From Synergistaceae bacterium (lineage in GTDB: Bacteria > Synergistota > Synergistia > Synergistales > Synergistaceae), in NCBI GenBank assembly GCA_030533085.1, contig JAUNJZ010000016.1:1-54732 (forward strand): a DNA stretch of 54,732 bases, written 5' to 3'. Shown here one piece after another: positions 1 to 7,759 of the stretch. Position 1 is the stretch's first letter; each line of letters begins with the position of its first letter. A program made the position numbers and the translations under genes. The notes under the pieces were generated by a model. That model saw only the letters and a list, made by a program, of their open reading frames with translations, was not told the origin of the DNA and searched no databases.

Positions 1-2
1 AT

Positions 3-47
3 GGTGACATTATCTCAGAACATTTATGGGGTGACATTATCACAGAC
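3..47. repeat. Tandem transposon-end-like repeats at the window edge
   Basis: The 12-mer GGTGACATTATC occurs at 3-14 and again at 30-41, exactly 27 bases apart, each followed by a CAGA-containing stretch. Closely spaced direct copies of a short sequence at an element edge are typical of transposase-binding sites at insertion-sequence ends (IS21-like elements, for example). No transposase is present inside the window, so the family is a guess. What follows, the malQ promoter and gene, looks chromosomal. Confidence 0.4.
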
Positions 48-72
48 TAATAACACCGAGCGGAAGATATCT

Positions 73-101
73 GTTCGCGGAAGAGCTTTTTGCATTATAA
101 T
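73..101 (+). promoter_or_regulatory. Putative promoter of malQ
   Basis: A perfect -10 hexamer TATAAT lies at 96-101. The matching -35 region (about 73-78) is weak. The start codon follows about 30 bases downstream of the expected transcription start. Confidence 0.4.
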
Positions 102-138
102 ATAGCGTTGTTATTTGCTTGAACGGGGGAAGCTTCTT

Positions 139-1665
139 TTGTCTATCAGACGCAGCAGCGGGATTCTTTTGCATGTTACCTCGCTTCCGGGGCCTTACGG
201 CGTCGGCGATTTAGGAAGGGAGGCGCGCGGCTTCGCGGAGCTTATCAGTCAGGCCGGCTTTTCGCTCTGGCAGCTGCTGCCGCTCACTCCGGTGCAGCCG
301 GTATTCGGCAATTCGCCCTACAGCAGCCCCTCCGCATTCGCCGGCAATCCGCTGATGATAAGCCCCGATATTCTGTATGAAGAGGGGCTGCTGTCGGAGG
401 GAGAATTAAATTCTTTCGCCCTTCCATCCGCCGCTGAGGCTGACTTTGACGCCGCCGCGCTCTGCCGCGAGGAGCTTATGGCCGCGGCCTGGAGGCGTTT
501 TTGCGGCGGCGGCGCGTCGTCCGTCTGGGATGATTTCGAGCGTTTTCGCCGCGATGAAGCTCTTTGGCTTCGCGATTTCGCCCTCTATTCGCTTTTGAAG
601 AAAATTAACGGCGGAAGCTGCTGGGCTGAATGGCCCGCCCCTTTTGCCGCGCACAACGAAAAGAGTCTGCTCGTCTTTGAGGCCGCTCACAGCGAGGAGC
701 TTGCGCTGATAGAATTTACTCAGTTTATATTTTTCCGTCAGCTTCGCTCCCTCTCAGAGTACTGCGCCGCGCGCGGCGTGACGCTGATGGGTGATATTCC
801 CATTTATGTCGCCTGGGACAGCGCGGACGTCTGGTCGAAGCGCGAGCTTTTCGACCTTTGCTCCGACGGCTCGCCGCGCTGCGTCGCCGGAGTTCCGCCG
901 GATTATTTCAGCCCAACCGGGCAGCGCTGGGGCAATCCGCTCTATAACTGGGAGAGGATGCGCGCGGACGATTTCGCCTGGTGGCGGGGGCGGCTGCGGC
1001 GGCTGCTCGACTGCTGTCCTCTGGCGCGGATAGACCACTTTCGCGGCCTCTGCGCCTTCTGGGAGATACCGGCCTCATGCGAAACGGCCTGCGAAGGGAG
1101 CTGGCGTCCGGCTCTGGGGCGCGAGATGCTGGAAGCTTTCATGCGAAATGAGCGCGGCGGCTCGGGGACGCTTCCGCTGGTGGCGGAGGATCTCGGCATA
1201 ATAACCGACGACGTGAGGCGGCTTATGGACGATTTCCGGCTTCCGGGCATGAAGGTGCTTATGTTCGCATTCGGCGGCGATGTGGCCGGCAATCCCTACG
1301 CGCCGCACAATATAGAGCCGCGAAGCGTCGTCTATACGGGCACCCACGATAATGATACCGCCGCAGGCTGGTGGCGCTCCGCGACCGCTCAGGAGCGAGA
1401 AAATTTCGCCCTTTACGCTGGGATGGAGATCAACGGGGAAAATGTAAGCGGCGTGATGACACGCATGGCTCTTTCTTCGGCGGCGGAGCTTGCCGTCGTA
1501 CCGGCGCAGGATATTCTCGGTCTCGGCGGAGAGTGCCGGATGAACCGCCCCTCGCAGCCGCTCGGCAACTGGCGCTGGCGCATGAGGGCGGAGGATATGG
1601 AGGCTCTGCGCGGCAAAGCGCCGGCGCTGCGGAGTATGAATAATATATACGGACGCGCCGGATAG
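139..1665 (+). CDS. malQ: 4-alpha-glucanotransferase (amylomaltase)
   Basis: GH77 enzyme that transfers alpha-1,4-glucan segments between maltodextrins in the cytoplasm, for maltodextrin or glycogen use. The protein opens with SSGILLHVTSLPGPYGVGDLG, the standard GH77 N-terminus, and contains DIPIYVAWDSADVW, PPDYFSPTGQRWGNPLYNW, ARIDHFRGL (catalytic Asp nucleophile), VAEDLG (acid/base Glu) and TGTHDNDT. About 508 residues is the normal family length. I chose TTG at 139 because GGGGGAAG at 125-132 sits a proper distance upstream. An in-frame TTG at 115 has no ribosome site. It ends 15 bases before the phosphoglycerol transferase gene and probably shares its transcript. No other maltodextrin gene is nearby. 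Confidence 0.93.
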   Translation: MSIRRSSGILLHVTSLPGPYGVGDLGREARGFAELISQAGFSLWQLLPLTPVQPVFGNSPYSSPSAFAGNPLMISPDILYEEGLLSEGELNSFALPSAAEADFDAAALCREELMAAAWRRFCGGGASSVWDDFERFRRDEALWLRDFALYSLLKKINGGSCWAEWPAPFAAHNEKSLLVFEAAHSEELALIEFTQFIFFRQLRSLSEYCAARGVTLMGDIPIYVAWDSADVWSKRELFDLCSDGSPRCVAGVPPDYFSPTGQRWGNPLYNWERMRADDFAWWRGRLRRLLDCCPLARIDHFRGLCAFWEIPASCETACEGSWRPALGREMLEAFMRNERGGSGTLPLVAEDLGIITDDVRRLMDDFRLPGMKVLMFAFGGDVAGNPYAPHNIEPRSVVYTGTHDNDTAAGWWRSATAQERENFALYAGMEINGENVSGVMTRMALSSAAELAVVPAQDILGLGGECRMNRPSQPLGNWRWRMRAEDMEALRGKAPALRSMNNIYGRAG

Positions 1666-1680
1666 AGCCGGAGGCGGAAG

Positions 1681-3597
1681 ATGAAATCTCTTTCAATTTC
1701 AAGGGGCGTATACCGCACTGCCGGCAGGGATTGCCGCGAGCTGATATTTTTCACGCTGCTGGCGCTGTCGCTCTTCTTAAAGTTTTATTTTCTCGAATAT
1801 GAGCTGTCGGAGCATGTGAGGCGCGCGCCGCTTTCCGTCGCCTCGTCGGCGGCGCTTGCGGCGTTCGCTGCCGCCGCCGCGTCGCTCTTTTGGCGCAGGG
1901 GGCGTCTTGCCGCCGCTCTGCTTCTCGACCTTGGGCTGACGGCGCTGCTGGTCGCGGATTTGCTGTATATGCGCTATTATTCAGACCTTTTCAGCTTTCA
2001 CAATCTGGGGCTTTCCTCGCAGCTTGGGGAGATATCTGACTCTGTTTTCGCCCTCTTTTCTCCGCACGACCTGCTCTATTTCATTGATATGCCGCTGCTT
2101 TTCGGTTATTACCGTATTTTCGGCAGGATATCGGTGCGCCCCTTTTTCCGCCGGCTGACGCTGCGGCGGCTGGCTGGAACGCTGCTTTTTTCCGCGCTCC
2201 TCCTCTCTGTCTTCGCCTTCCATATATACAGCTATAACAGGCTTGTGCCTGGGGTGCTGCGCTCTATGTGGGACCGCCCCGCGATATGTTGTAATATAGG
2301 GGCGCTCAGCTATCACGCGGCGGACGGCTGGAACACGCTGCGGGACAAGCTCTCGCTCCGCGCTCTCGGAGATGCGGAGGCGGACGAGCTTCGTCTCTGG
2401 TACGAGAATACCGTCAGAAACAGACCGCGCCCCGCCGGGCTCTTCGGCGCGGAGCATGGGAAGAATCTCATCGTCATACAGGCTGAGTCGCTTCAGAGCT
2501 TTGTCGTGGGGCTGAAGGTCGGGGGGCGCGAGGTGATGCCGAATATCAACGCGTTTGCCAGGGAGGCGTCGCTTTCGGCGGAGGCATACAGTCAGACGGC
2601 CTCCGGCAACAGCTCGGACGCGGAGTTTCTTGTAAACGCGGCTTTATATCCCGCCGCTTCCGGCGTAGCCTATACGCGCTTTGCAGGCAACCGCTACCGC
2701 GCGCTGCCTCACGCGCTGAAGGAGGCGGGCTATATCACGCTGGCGATGCACGGGGACCGCCCCGGCTTCTGGAATCGCGCCCACATGTATCCGGCGCTCG
2801 GCTTCGACAGATTCATAAGCAAAAAGGACTACGTCAACGACGAAATAATTGGGCTGGGGCTGAGCGACAGGAGCTTTTTCCGTCAGTCGCTCGCGATGCT
2901 CGAGGCGGAGAAGAAGCCCTTTTACGCCTTTATGATCACGCTGACGAGCCATTATCCTTTCAGCTTCGCGGAGCTTATCAGGCAGGCGGACTTCGACCCG
3001 GGGGCTGAGACGGAGGGAGCCGTGCTGCGCAGCTATCTTGCCGCGATACACTATTTTGACCGCGAGTTCGGCGCTTTCATCGATGGGCTGAAAAGGAGCG
3101 GGCTTTACGGCCGGAGCGTCATCGTCCTCTACGGCGACCACGCCGCTGTTCCGCGCTGGGATTCGGAGGCGCTTTCAAAGCTGCTGGGGACAGATCTTTC
3201 TAAGGACCATAACTGGCGGCGCGTCAACAGCGTTCCGCTGATAATAAACGCGCCGGGGGTGAAGAAGCTGCCGCGCGACGAAAAAATGGCGCTGGGGCTC
3301 GTCAATCTGCCGTCGTCGCTCGCCGCTCTGCTCGGCGTCGATTTTTCCGACGGGCTGGGCGAAAGCATTTTCAGCGGCCGCGCCGACGCTCCTGTGATAT
3401 TCCGAAACGGCTCTTATGTGACTGGCGATATCTTTGTAGAGCCGGCTAATGGCCGCGCCGTCAATATAAAAAGCGGAGAGGCGGCGGATTACGCCGATTT
3501 TTCCGCGCTGACGGAGGAGAGCGCGAAGATACTTCACGTCAGCGACATGATTCTTGAATATGACCTGCTGCGGCGCTTTGACGGCGGCGCGCGCTGA
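1681..3597 (+). CDS. LTA synthase-like phosphoglycerol transferase, membrane sulfatase-fold protein
   Basis: 638 residues: about five N-terminal membrane segments (residues 20-200), then an extracytoplasmic sulfatase/alkaline-phosphatase-fold domain. Metal and catalytic positions fit the LtaS/OpgB superfamily: Glu269 in VIQAESLQSF, a candidate nucleophile Thr306 in SQTASGNSSDAE, RPGFWNR, and Asp486-His487 in YGDHAAVP. Family members transfer glycerol-phosphate from phosphatidylglycerol to a polymer or to periplasmic glucans. In a two-membrane bacterium a glucan, lipid or surface-glycan acceptor is more likely than classical lipoteichoic acid. The start ATG follows GGAGGCGGAAG directly after malQ. 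Family is clear; acceptor unknown. Confidence 0.82.
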   Translation: MKSLSISRGVYRTAGRDCRELIFFTLLALSLFLKFYFLEYELSEHVRRAPLSVASSAALAAFAAAAASLFWRRGRLAAALLLDLGLTALLVADLLYMRYYSDLFSFHNLGLSSQLGEISDSVFALFSPHDLLYFIDMPLLFGYYRIFGRISVRPFFRRLTLRRLAGTLLFSALLLSVFAFHIYSYNRLVPGVLRSMWDRPAICCNIGALSYHAADGWNTLRDKLSLRALGDAEADELRLWYENTVRNRPRPAGLFGAEHGKNLIVIQAESLQSFVVGLKVGGREVMPNINAFAREASLSAEAYSQTASGNSSDAEFLVNAALYPAASGVAYTRFAGNRYRALPHALKEAGYITLAMHGDRPGFWNRAHMYPALGFDRFISKKDYVNDEIIGLGLSDRSFFRQSLAMLEAEKKPFYAFMITLTSHYPFSFAELIRQADFDPGAETEGAVLRSYLAAIHYFDREFGAFIDGLKRSGLYGRSVIVLYGDHAAVPRWDSEALSKLLGTDLSKDHNWRRVNSVPLIINAPGVKKLPRDEKMALGLVNLPSSLAALLGVDFSDGLGESIFSGRADAPVIFRNGSYVTGDIFVEPANGRAVNIKSGEAADYADFSALTEESAKILHVSDMILEYDLLRRFDGGAR

Positions 3598-3726
3598 TTT
3601 CTCCGCTGTGGGATATAGGCGCGGGCGGCTGTTTTTCGCTTTTGAACGATGCGGCGAAGAGGCAATTACATTTGCCTTAAAGCGCGGCTGGGAGTAAGAT
3701 ATCGAAAGCTGTGAAGGAGATCGGGA

Positions 3727-5049
3727 GTGGCTGTTATGGACAGAACGGAACTTTTTTACTGGCTTATATGGTGGGGATGGTGGATCGTACAATTCGTCCT
3801 CTATACGCTGCTTGGCGCTCTGATGTGCGACGGGATGTATCAGCTTATAGTCAGCCTGAGAGGCTTCTGGAGCCAGAAGAAGATGCCGATGGCCAAACGC
3901 TACCGCCGCTTCGCAATACTTGTGCCGGCTCATAACGAGGCGGCTGTGATAAGGCCGCTGCTGGTAAGCCTCGCGGAGCAGAACTATCCCAAAAACTGCT
4001 ATAAGGTCTACGCCTCATGCGACAACTGCACAGACGACACCGCGAAGCTGGCGCGAGAAAACGGGGCTGTCGCGCTGGAACGCTTCGACAAAGAGCATAA
4101 CGGAAAGACCTGGAATGTGCGCTGGGCGCTGACGCAAATCCCCTTTGACGAATATGACGCGCTTGCCATGTTCGACGCGGATAATCTCGCGGACAAAAAT
4201 TTCCTTATGACGATGAACAATTATATGGAGCTGCATCCCGAGGCGGAGTCAATCCAGGGAGTCCTTGACGTGAAAAATCCTGACGACAACTGGCTGACCC
4301 GCTCTTACGCGCTCGCCTACTGGTTCACGAACCGTTTCTGGCAGCTGGCGCGCGGCCTCTGGGGGCTGTCCTGCACGCTGGGCGGCACAGGGCTGGTAAT
4401 ACGAGTCGCGACGCTGGAAAGGATAGGCTGGAATCTCCAAAGCCTGACGGAAGATCTTGAAATGTCCACCCGTCTGATACTTTCCGGCAGCCGCGTCCAC
4501 TGGAACGACGCAGCCGTCATCTACGACGAAAAGCCGCAGGATATGGCGATATCGAAGCGTCAGCGCACGCGCTGGATGCAGGGGCATTACTGGGTATTCT
4601 GGAATTACGGCTGGGCCGCGCTGAAGGCCTTTTTCACAACGCGGAAGCTGCAATATCTCGACCTCTTCCTCTATCTGCTCGCGCCGGCAAAGTCCTGTCT
4701 CGGAGTTGTGATAATGTTCGCAGGGATGGCATTCACGCTGATAAACAATATGGTGCTCTATCCCTCGGCGGATGTTCCGCATACGATGATAGACTGGGCG
4801 CTCTTCTTCGGCCTGCCTATCTTTTCGATAATCTTCTTCTGTCTTATCTGCTCCGTCGCAGGGCCGTCATTTCACGAGAAAAAATTCACTCTGCGCTACG
4901 CGAAGGACACCTTCGCCTATTTCTGGTTCGGCCTTACGTGGATACCGATAATCTTCAAAGCGGCCTTTCTGGCAAAGGATCAGGGGACGTGGGACAAGAC
5001 GGAACACACGAGAAGTATCTCGCTCGACGATGTAATATCCAAAGGATAA
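3727..5049 (+). CDS. Membrane glycosyltransferase, family 2
   Basis: 440 residues. An N-terminal membrane segment (about 8-35) is followed by a GT-A catalytic domain with VPAHNEA, the nucleotide/metal-binding DADN, the acceptor-site TEDLEMS and the QRTRWMQG motif (QxxRW class). Two or three C-terminal membrane segments follow. This layout matches processive or polyprenyl-sugar transferases of the cellulose/hyaluronan synthase superfamily. It transfers sugars from nucleotide-sugars at the inner face of the membrane. GTG at 3727 is preferred over ATG at 3736 because AAGGAGA at 3714-3720 is 6 bases upstream. It leads a tight group with a lipid transporter and an aldolase, which suggests an envelope lipid or glycan role. 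Sugar and acceptor cannot be read from the sequence. Confidence 0.85.
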   Translation: MAVMDRTELFYWLIWWGWWIVQFVLYTLLGALMCDGMYQLIVSLRGFWSQKKMPMAKRYRRFAILVPAHNEAAVIRPLLVSLAEQNYPKNCYKVYASCDNCTDDTAKLARENGAVALERFDKEHNGKTWNVRWALTQIPFDEYDALAMFDADNLADKNFLMTMNNYMELHPEAESIQGVLDVKNPDDNWLTRSYALAYWFTNRFWQLARGLWGLSCTLGGTGLVIRVATLERIGWNLQSLTEDLEMSTRLILSGSRVHWNDAAVIYDEKPQDMAISKRQRTRWMQGHYWVFWNYGWAALKAFFTTRKLQYLDLFLYLLAPAKSCLGVVIMFAGMAFTLINNMVLYPSADVPHTMIDWALFFGLPIFSIIFFCLICSVAGPSFHEKKFTLRYAKDTFAYFWFGLTWIPIIFKAAFLAKDQGTWDKTEHTRSISLDDVISKG

Positions 5050-5062
5050 GGGGGAGAGCGAT

Positions 5063-6346
5063 ATAAAAACGCAGTTTGAACTATTGCTCAGCCGGCGCTT
5101 CCTGCCTCTCTTTCTCACGCAGTTTCTGGGGGCTTTCAACGACAATCTTTTCAAGAGCGCGCTTGTAACGCTGATAACCTTCCGTCTGGCGGCCGCCTAC
5201 GGGCTGAACGCGCAGCTGCTGATAACGGTCGTCGCTGGGCTTTTTATTCTCCCCTTCTTTCTCTTCTCCTCGCTCGCGGGGCAGCTAGCAGACAAATTTG
5301 AAAAATCCTTCCTTATAAGGAAGATAAAATTCGTGGAAATTATACTGATGTGCCTCACAGCCCTCTCCTTTGAGCTGATGCAGCTCTGGTGGCTCATAGC
5401 GCTGCTCTTTTTCATGGGAGTGCAGTCGACCTTCTTCGGCCCGCTGAAATTCAGCATACTGCCGCAGCTTCTTTGCGACGATGAGCTGGTGGCCGGCAAC
5501 GGCCTTGTAAACGCCGGAACGAATATCGCCATTCTTACGGGCACTATCTGCGGCGGCCTGCTGATACTCTCACCGCTGGGACGCTGGTACATATCCGGCG
5601 GCGTCATAGGCGTCGCCGCGGCAGGCTATGCGGCGAGCCGCTTCATACCGATTGCCGAAGCCTCGTCGCCCGAACTGAGAATAGACAGGAATCTTTTCCG
5701 CTCGACATGGGAGCTTATCTCCTATCCGCTGTCGAATCCCCCCGTCTTTCTTTCCATAATAGGCATAAGCTGGTTCTGGTTTCTCGGCTCCGTCTTTCTC
5801 GCGCAGTTTCCATCATACGCGAAGGACGCGGTCGGCGGAAATGAAGAGGTCTCGACGCTATTTCTCGTGCTCTTCTCCGTCGGCGTCGGCTTCGGCGCAA
5901 CCTGCTGCAACAAGCTGCTCAAGGGGCGAATATCCGGCAGGTATCTCACCGCGAGCCTGCTTGGAATGAGCCTCTTCATCCTGTCGCTTTACATCTTCAG
6001 CCCGTCGGCGGCCGTCGGCGAAGCGCTGCTGGGGGCGCGCGGCTTTCTATCGACGCCCCGCGCCGCCGGCATAGTCGTATCCATGTTTATGCTTGCAGCC
6101 TGCGGCGGCCTCTACAGCATACCAATGTACGCGATGATGCAGAGCATGACGCCGGAAAGCCACATGGCGAGGACGATAGCCTCGCTGAATATAATAGATT
6201 CTCTGGGCATGGTGCTGGCCGCGGCGCTGATGTCGCTGATGCTGGCAGTCGGATTTTCAATATGCGGAATATTTCTTTCGATGGCTTTCATCAATCTGCT
6301 GATGCTGCCGCTGACTGTAAGGCTTGCGAGGTTTTCTCATGACTGA
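5063..6346 (+). CDS. LplT-like MFS transporter (lysophospholipid family)
   Basis: Twelve-helix MFS protein. The beginning, QFELLLSRRFLPLFLTQFLG followed by AFNDNLFKSAL, is the hallmark of LplT and the transporter half of LplT-Aas fusions, which flip lysophospholipids across the inner membrane. A later stretch FMGVQSTFFGPLKFSILPQL is also typical. The reading frame is open from just after the previous stop. The conserved N-terminus begins upstream of the first conventional start (TTG at 5084), at ATA 5063, which has GGGGGAGAG at 5050-5058 at good spacing. I therefore extend to ATA, a rare initiator. No acyltransferase domain is fused. The stop overlaps the next gene. Lysophospholipid as substrate is inferred from family only. 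Confidence 0.8.
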   Translation: MKTQFELLLSRRFLPLFLTQFLGAFNDNLFKSALVTLITFRLAAAYGLNAQLLITVVAGLFILPFFLFSSLAGQLADKFEKSFLIRKIKFVEIILMCLTALSFELMQLWWLIALLFFMGVQSTFFGPLKFSILPQLLCDDELVAGNGLVNAGTNIAILTGTICGGLLILSPLGRWYISGGVIGVAAAGYAASRFIPIAEASSPELRIDRNLFRSTWELISYPLSNPPVFLSIIGISWFWFLGSVFLAQFPSYAKDAVGGNEEVSTLFLVLFSVGVGFGATCCNKLLKGRISGRYLTASLLGMSLFILSLYIFSPSAAVGEALLGARGFLSTPRAAGIVVSMFMLAACGGLYSIPMYAMMQSMTPESHMARTIASLNIIDSLGMVLAAALMSLMLAVGFSICGIFLSMAFINLLMLPLTVRLARFSHD

Positions 6347-6980
6347 CGGTGAAAAAAGGGAAAAAATAATCGCGGTTGCCCGCGAAATGCTTGCGAAAGG
6401 GCTGGTACAGGGGAGCGGAGGAAATTTCAGCATCCGCTGCCGCGACGGCTTTATCATAACGCCCAGCGGAATGGATTACCGGCTGCTTGCCGCCTGCGAC
6501 CTGCCAAAGCTGTCGCCGGAGGGAACTGTAATCGAAGGGGGGCGCAGGCCGTCGATAGAAAGTCCGCTTCACGCCGGAATTTACCGCCGCCGCCCCGACG
6601 TCGGCGCGGTCATACACACACATTCCATATACGCGCTTGCCGCCGCCGCGATGCGCCGCCCGCTGCCCGTGCTTTCGGACAATCAGGCCGTCCTCTTCGG
6701 CGGCGAAATCCCCTGCGCCCGCTACGCCCCTATAGGCACGGCGGCGCTCGCGGAGAACGCGGCGGAAGCTCTGGGAAACGGCTTCGGCCTCCTGCTCGCC
6801 AATCACGGCGCGCTCTGCGCCGGCGCGACGATAGAAGAGGCGGCGGCGCGCTGCGAGATGCTTGAAATATTCGCGAAAATATTTTTCCTTACAAAAAGCT
6901 GCGGCGGGGGCGTATGCCTTACGGAAGAGGAGGCGGCGAGCGAAGCGGCCGACGTCGCCGCGCGTTACGGCCAGCGCTGA
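6339..6980 (+). CDS. Class II aldolase/adducin family protein
   Basis: 213 residues from ATG 6339, preceded by GAGG at spacing 7 and overlapping the previous stop by 8 bases, so translation is coupled. It resembles L-fuculose-phosphate and ribulose-phosphate aldolase/epimerases: substrate-phosphate loop GSGGNFSIR, PSGMDY, catalytic Glu74 in ESPLHAGIY, Zn ligands His93 and His95 in HTHS, and His156 in ANHGALC. The family splits sugar phosphates to DHAP plus an aldehyde, or epimerises them. No kinase or isomerase partner is adjacent, and its neighbours are envelope genes, so the substrate remains open. Confidence 0.85.
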   Translation: MTDGEKREKIIAVAREMLAKGLVQGSGGNFSIRCRDGFIITPSGMDYRLLAACDLPKLSPEGTVIEGGRRPSIESPLHAGIYRRRPDVGAVIHTHSIYALAAAAMRRPLPVLSDNQAVLFGGEIPCARYAPIGTAALAENAAEALGNGFGLLLANHGALCAGATIEEAAARCEMLEIFAKIFFLTKSCGGGVCLTEEEAASEAADVAARYGQR

Positions 6981-7161
6981 GCCGGATTTTTTTTTCGCTG
7001 CTCTTATAATAAAAACGCTATATTGATTTACTCTGATAAAGTGACAGCCAGACATTTTTTTACTAAAGTGTTTAGTATTTCGGAGCGGCAGGAAAATTTT
7101 CCTGATATTTCAGCCGCTTTCGGCGAGTAAAAAAAATTATATGGGAAAAATATGGAAAGTT

Positions 7162-7200
7162 AAAAAGAGAGCCTCCTGAATCACAGGAAGCTCTCTTTTT
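7162..7200. terminator. Bidirectional rho-independent terminator
   Basis: A 13-bp stem (7166-7178 with 7184-7196, one internal mismatch) has a 5-base loop, A residues before it and T residues after it. It can end transcription from the aldolase operon on + and the ferredoxin on -. Confidence 0.85.
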
Positions 7201-7222
7201 ATACAGCTTTTTGAATTACGAA

Positions 7223-7396
7223 CTACTGTGAAATAGCGCTTACCGGGCAGGTCGCAACGCAGGCGCCGCACTCGACGCAGGTATCGGCGTCAACTTGGGC
7301 TTTCCCGTCGTTCATCGCGATGGCTGACGTCGGGCATACGCCGACGCAGGCCTCGCAGCCTACACAAACCGACTGATCCACACTTGCTTTAGCCAT
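7223..7396 (-). CDS. 2[4Fe-4S] ferredoxin
   Basis: 57-residue clostridial-type ferredoxin with two full cluster motifs: Cys11, 14, 17, 21-Pro and Cys40, 43, 46, 50-Pro. Each cluster takes its fourth ligand from the other motif in this fold. It is a soluble low-potential electron carrier for fermentative oxidoreductases. ATG at 7396 follows AAGGAGGA at good spacing; the longer in-frame extension upstream lacks a ribosome site and similarity. It is a single-gene unit with its own promoter and terminator, convergent with the aldolase operon. Confidence 0.95.
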   Translation of the reverse strand: MAKASVDQSVCVGCEACVGVCPTSAIAMNDGKAQVDADTCVECGACVATCPVSAISQ

Positions 7397-7463
7397 AGTA
7401 AGAAGTCCTCCTTCAATTTTGTACAACCCGTTTTTTACGGGGACGCTCCCCGCATACTGTGCT

Positions 7464-7492
7464 ATTCTAGCGTGAATCGCGTCAACCTTCAA
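7464..7492 (-). promoter_or_regulatory. Promoter of the ferredoxin gene
   Basis: Read on the minus strand: TTGAAG (7487-7492), a 17-base spacer, then TAGAAT (7464-7469). The leader, about 60 bases, contains a small GGGGA/TCCCC hairpin before the ribosome site. Confidence 0.6.
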
Positions 7493-7563
7493 CTGTTTTT
7501 TTTGAAATTTTTAAACGCTGACAATGAATTGCTGTATGTAAAGATATATCAGCATGGGAACTA

Positions 7564-7591
7564 TAGACAAAAAGACTGCTTGCGATATAAA
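7564..7591 (+). promoter_or_regulatory. Putative promoter of the NhaC-type antiporter gene
   Basis: TAGACA at 7564-7569, 16-base spacer, TATAAA at 7586-7591. It would give a leader of about 160 bases. The gene-free stretch 7397-7759 otherwise holds only the ferredoxin promoter and an A/T-rich leader. An in-frame ATG at 7661 extends the antiporter frame but the extension looks non-coding. Confidence 0.4.
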
Positions 7592-7759
7592 ATAGTAGAG
7601 GCAAGTGGTTCAGAGTTATTTTTTACTCGCGTTTTTCTGCTATAAGAGTTACAAAATATCATGCCTCAAAGGGGAGGTGAAAAGGGGAAAAAGGCGGCGC
7701 GCTGTTTTTGTTGTATTTGGCACATTTTTTTCAAAAATCGAAAGGGGAGTAGCTTTATA

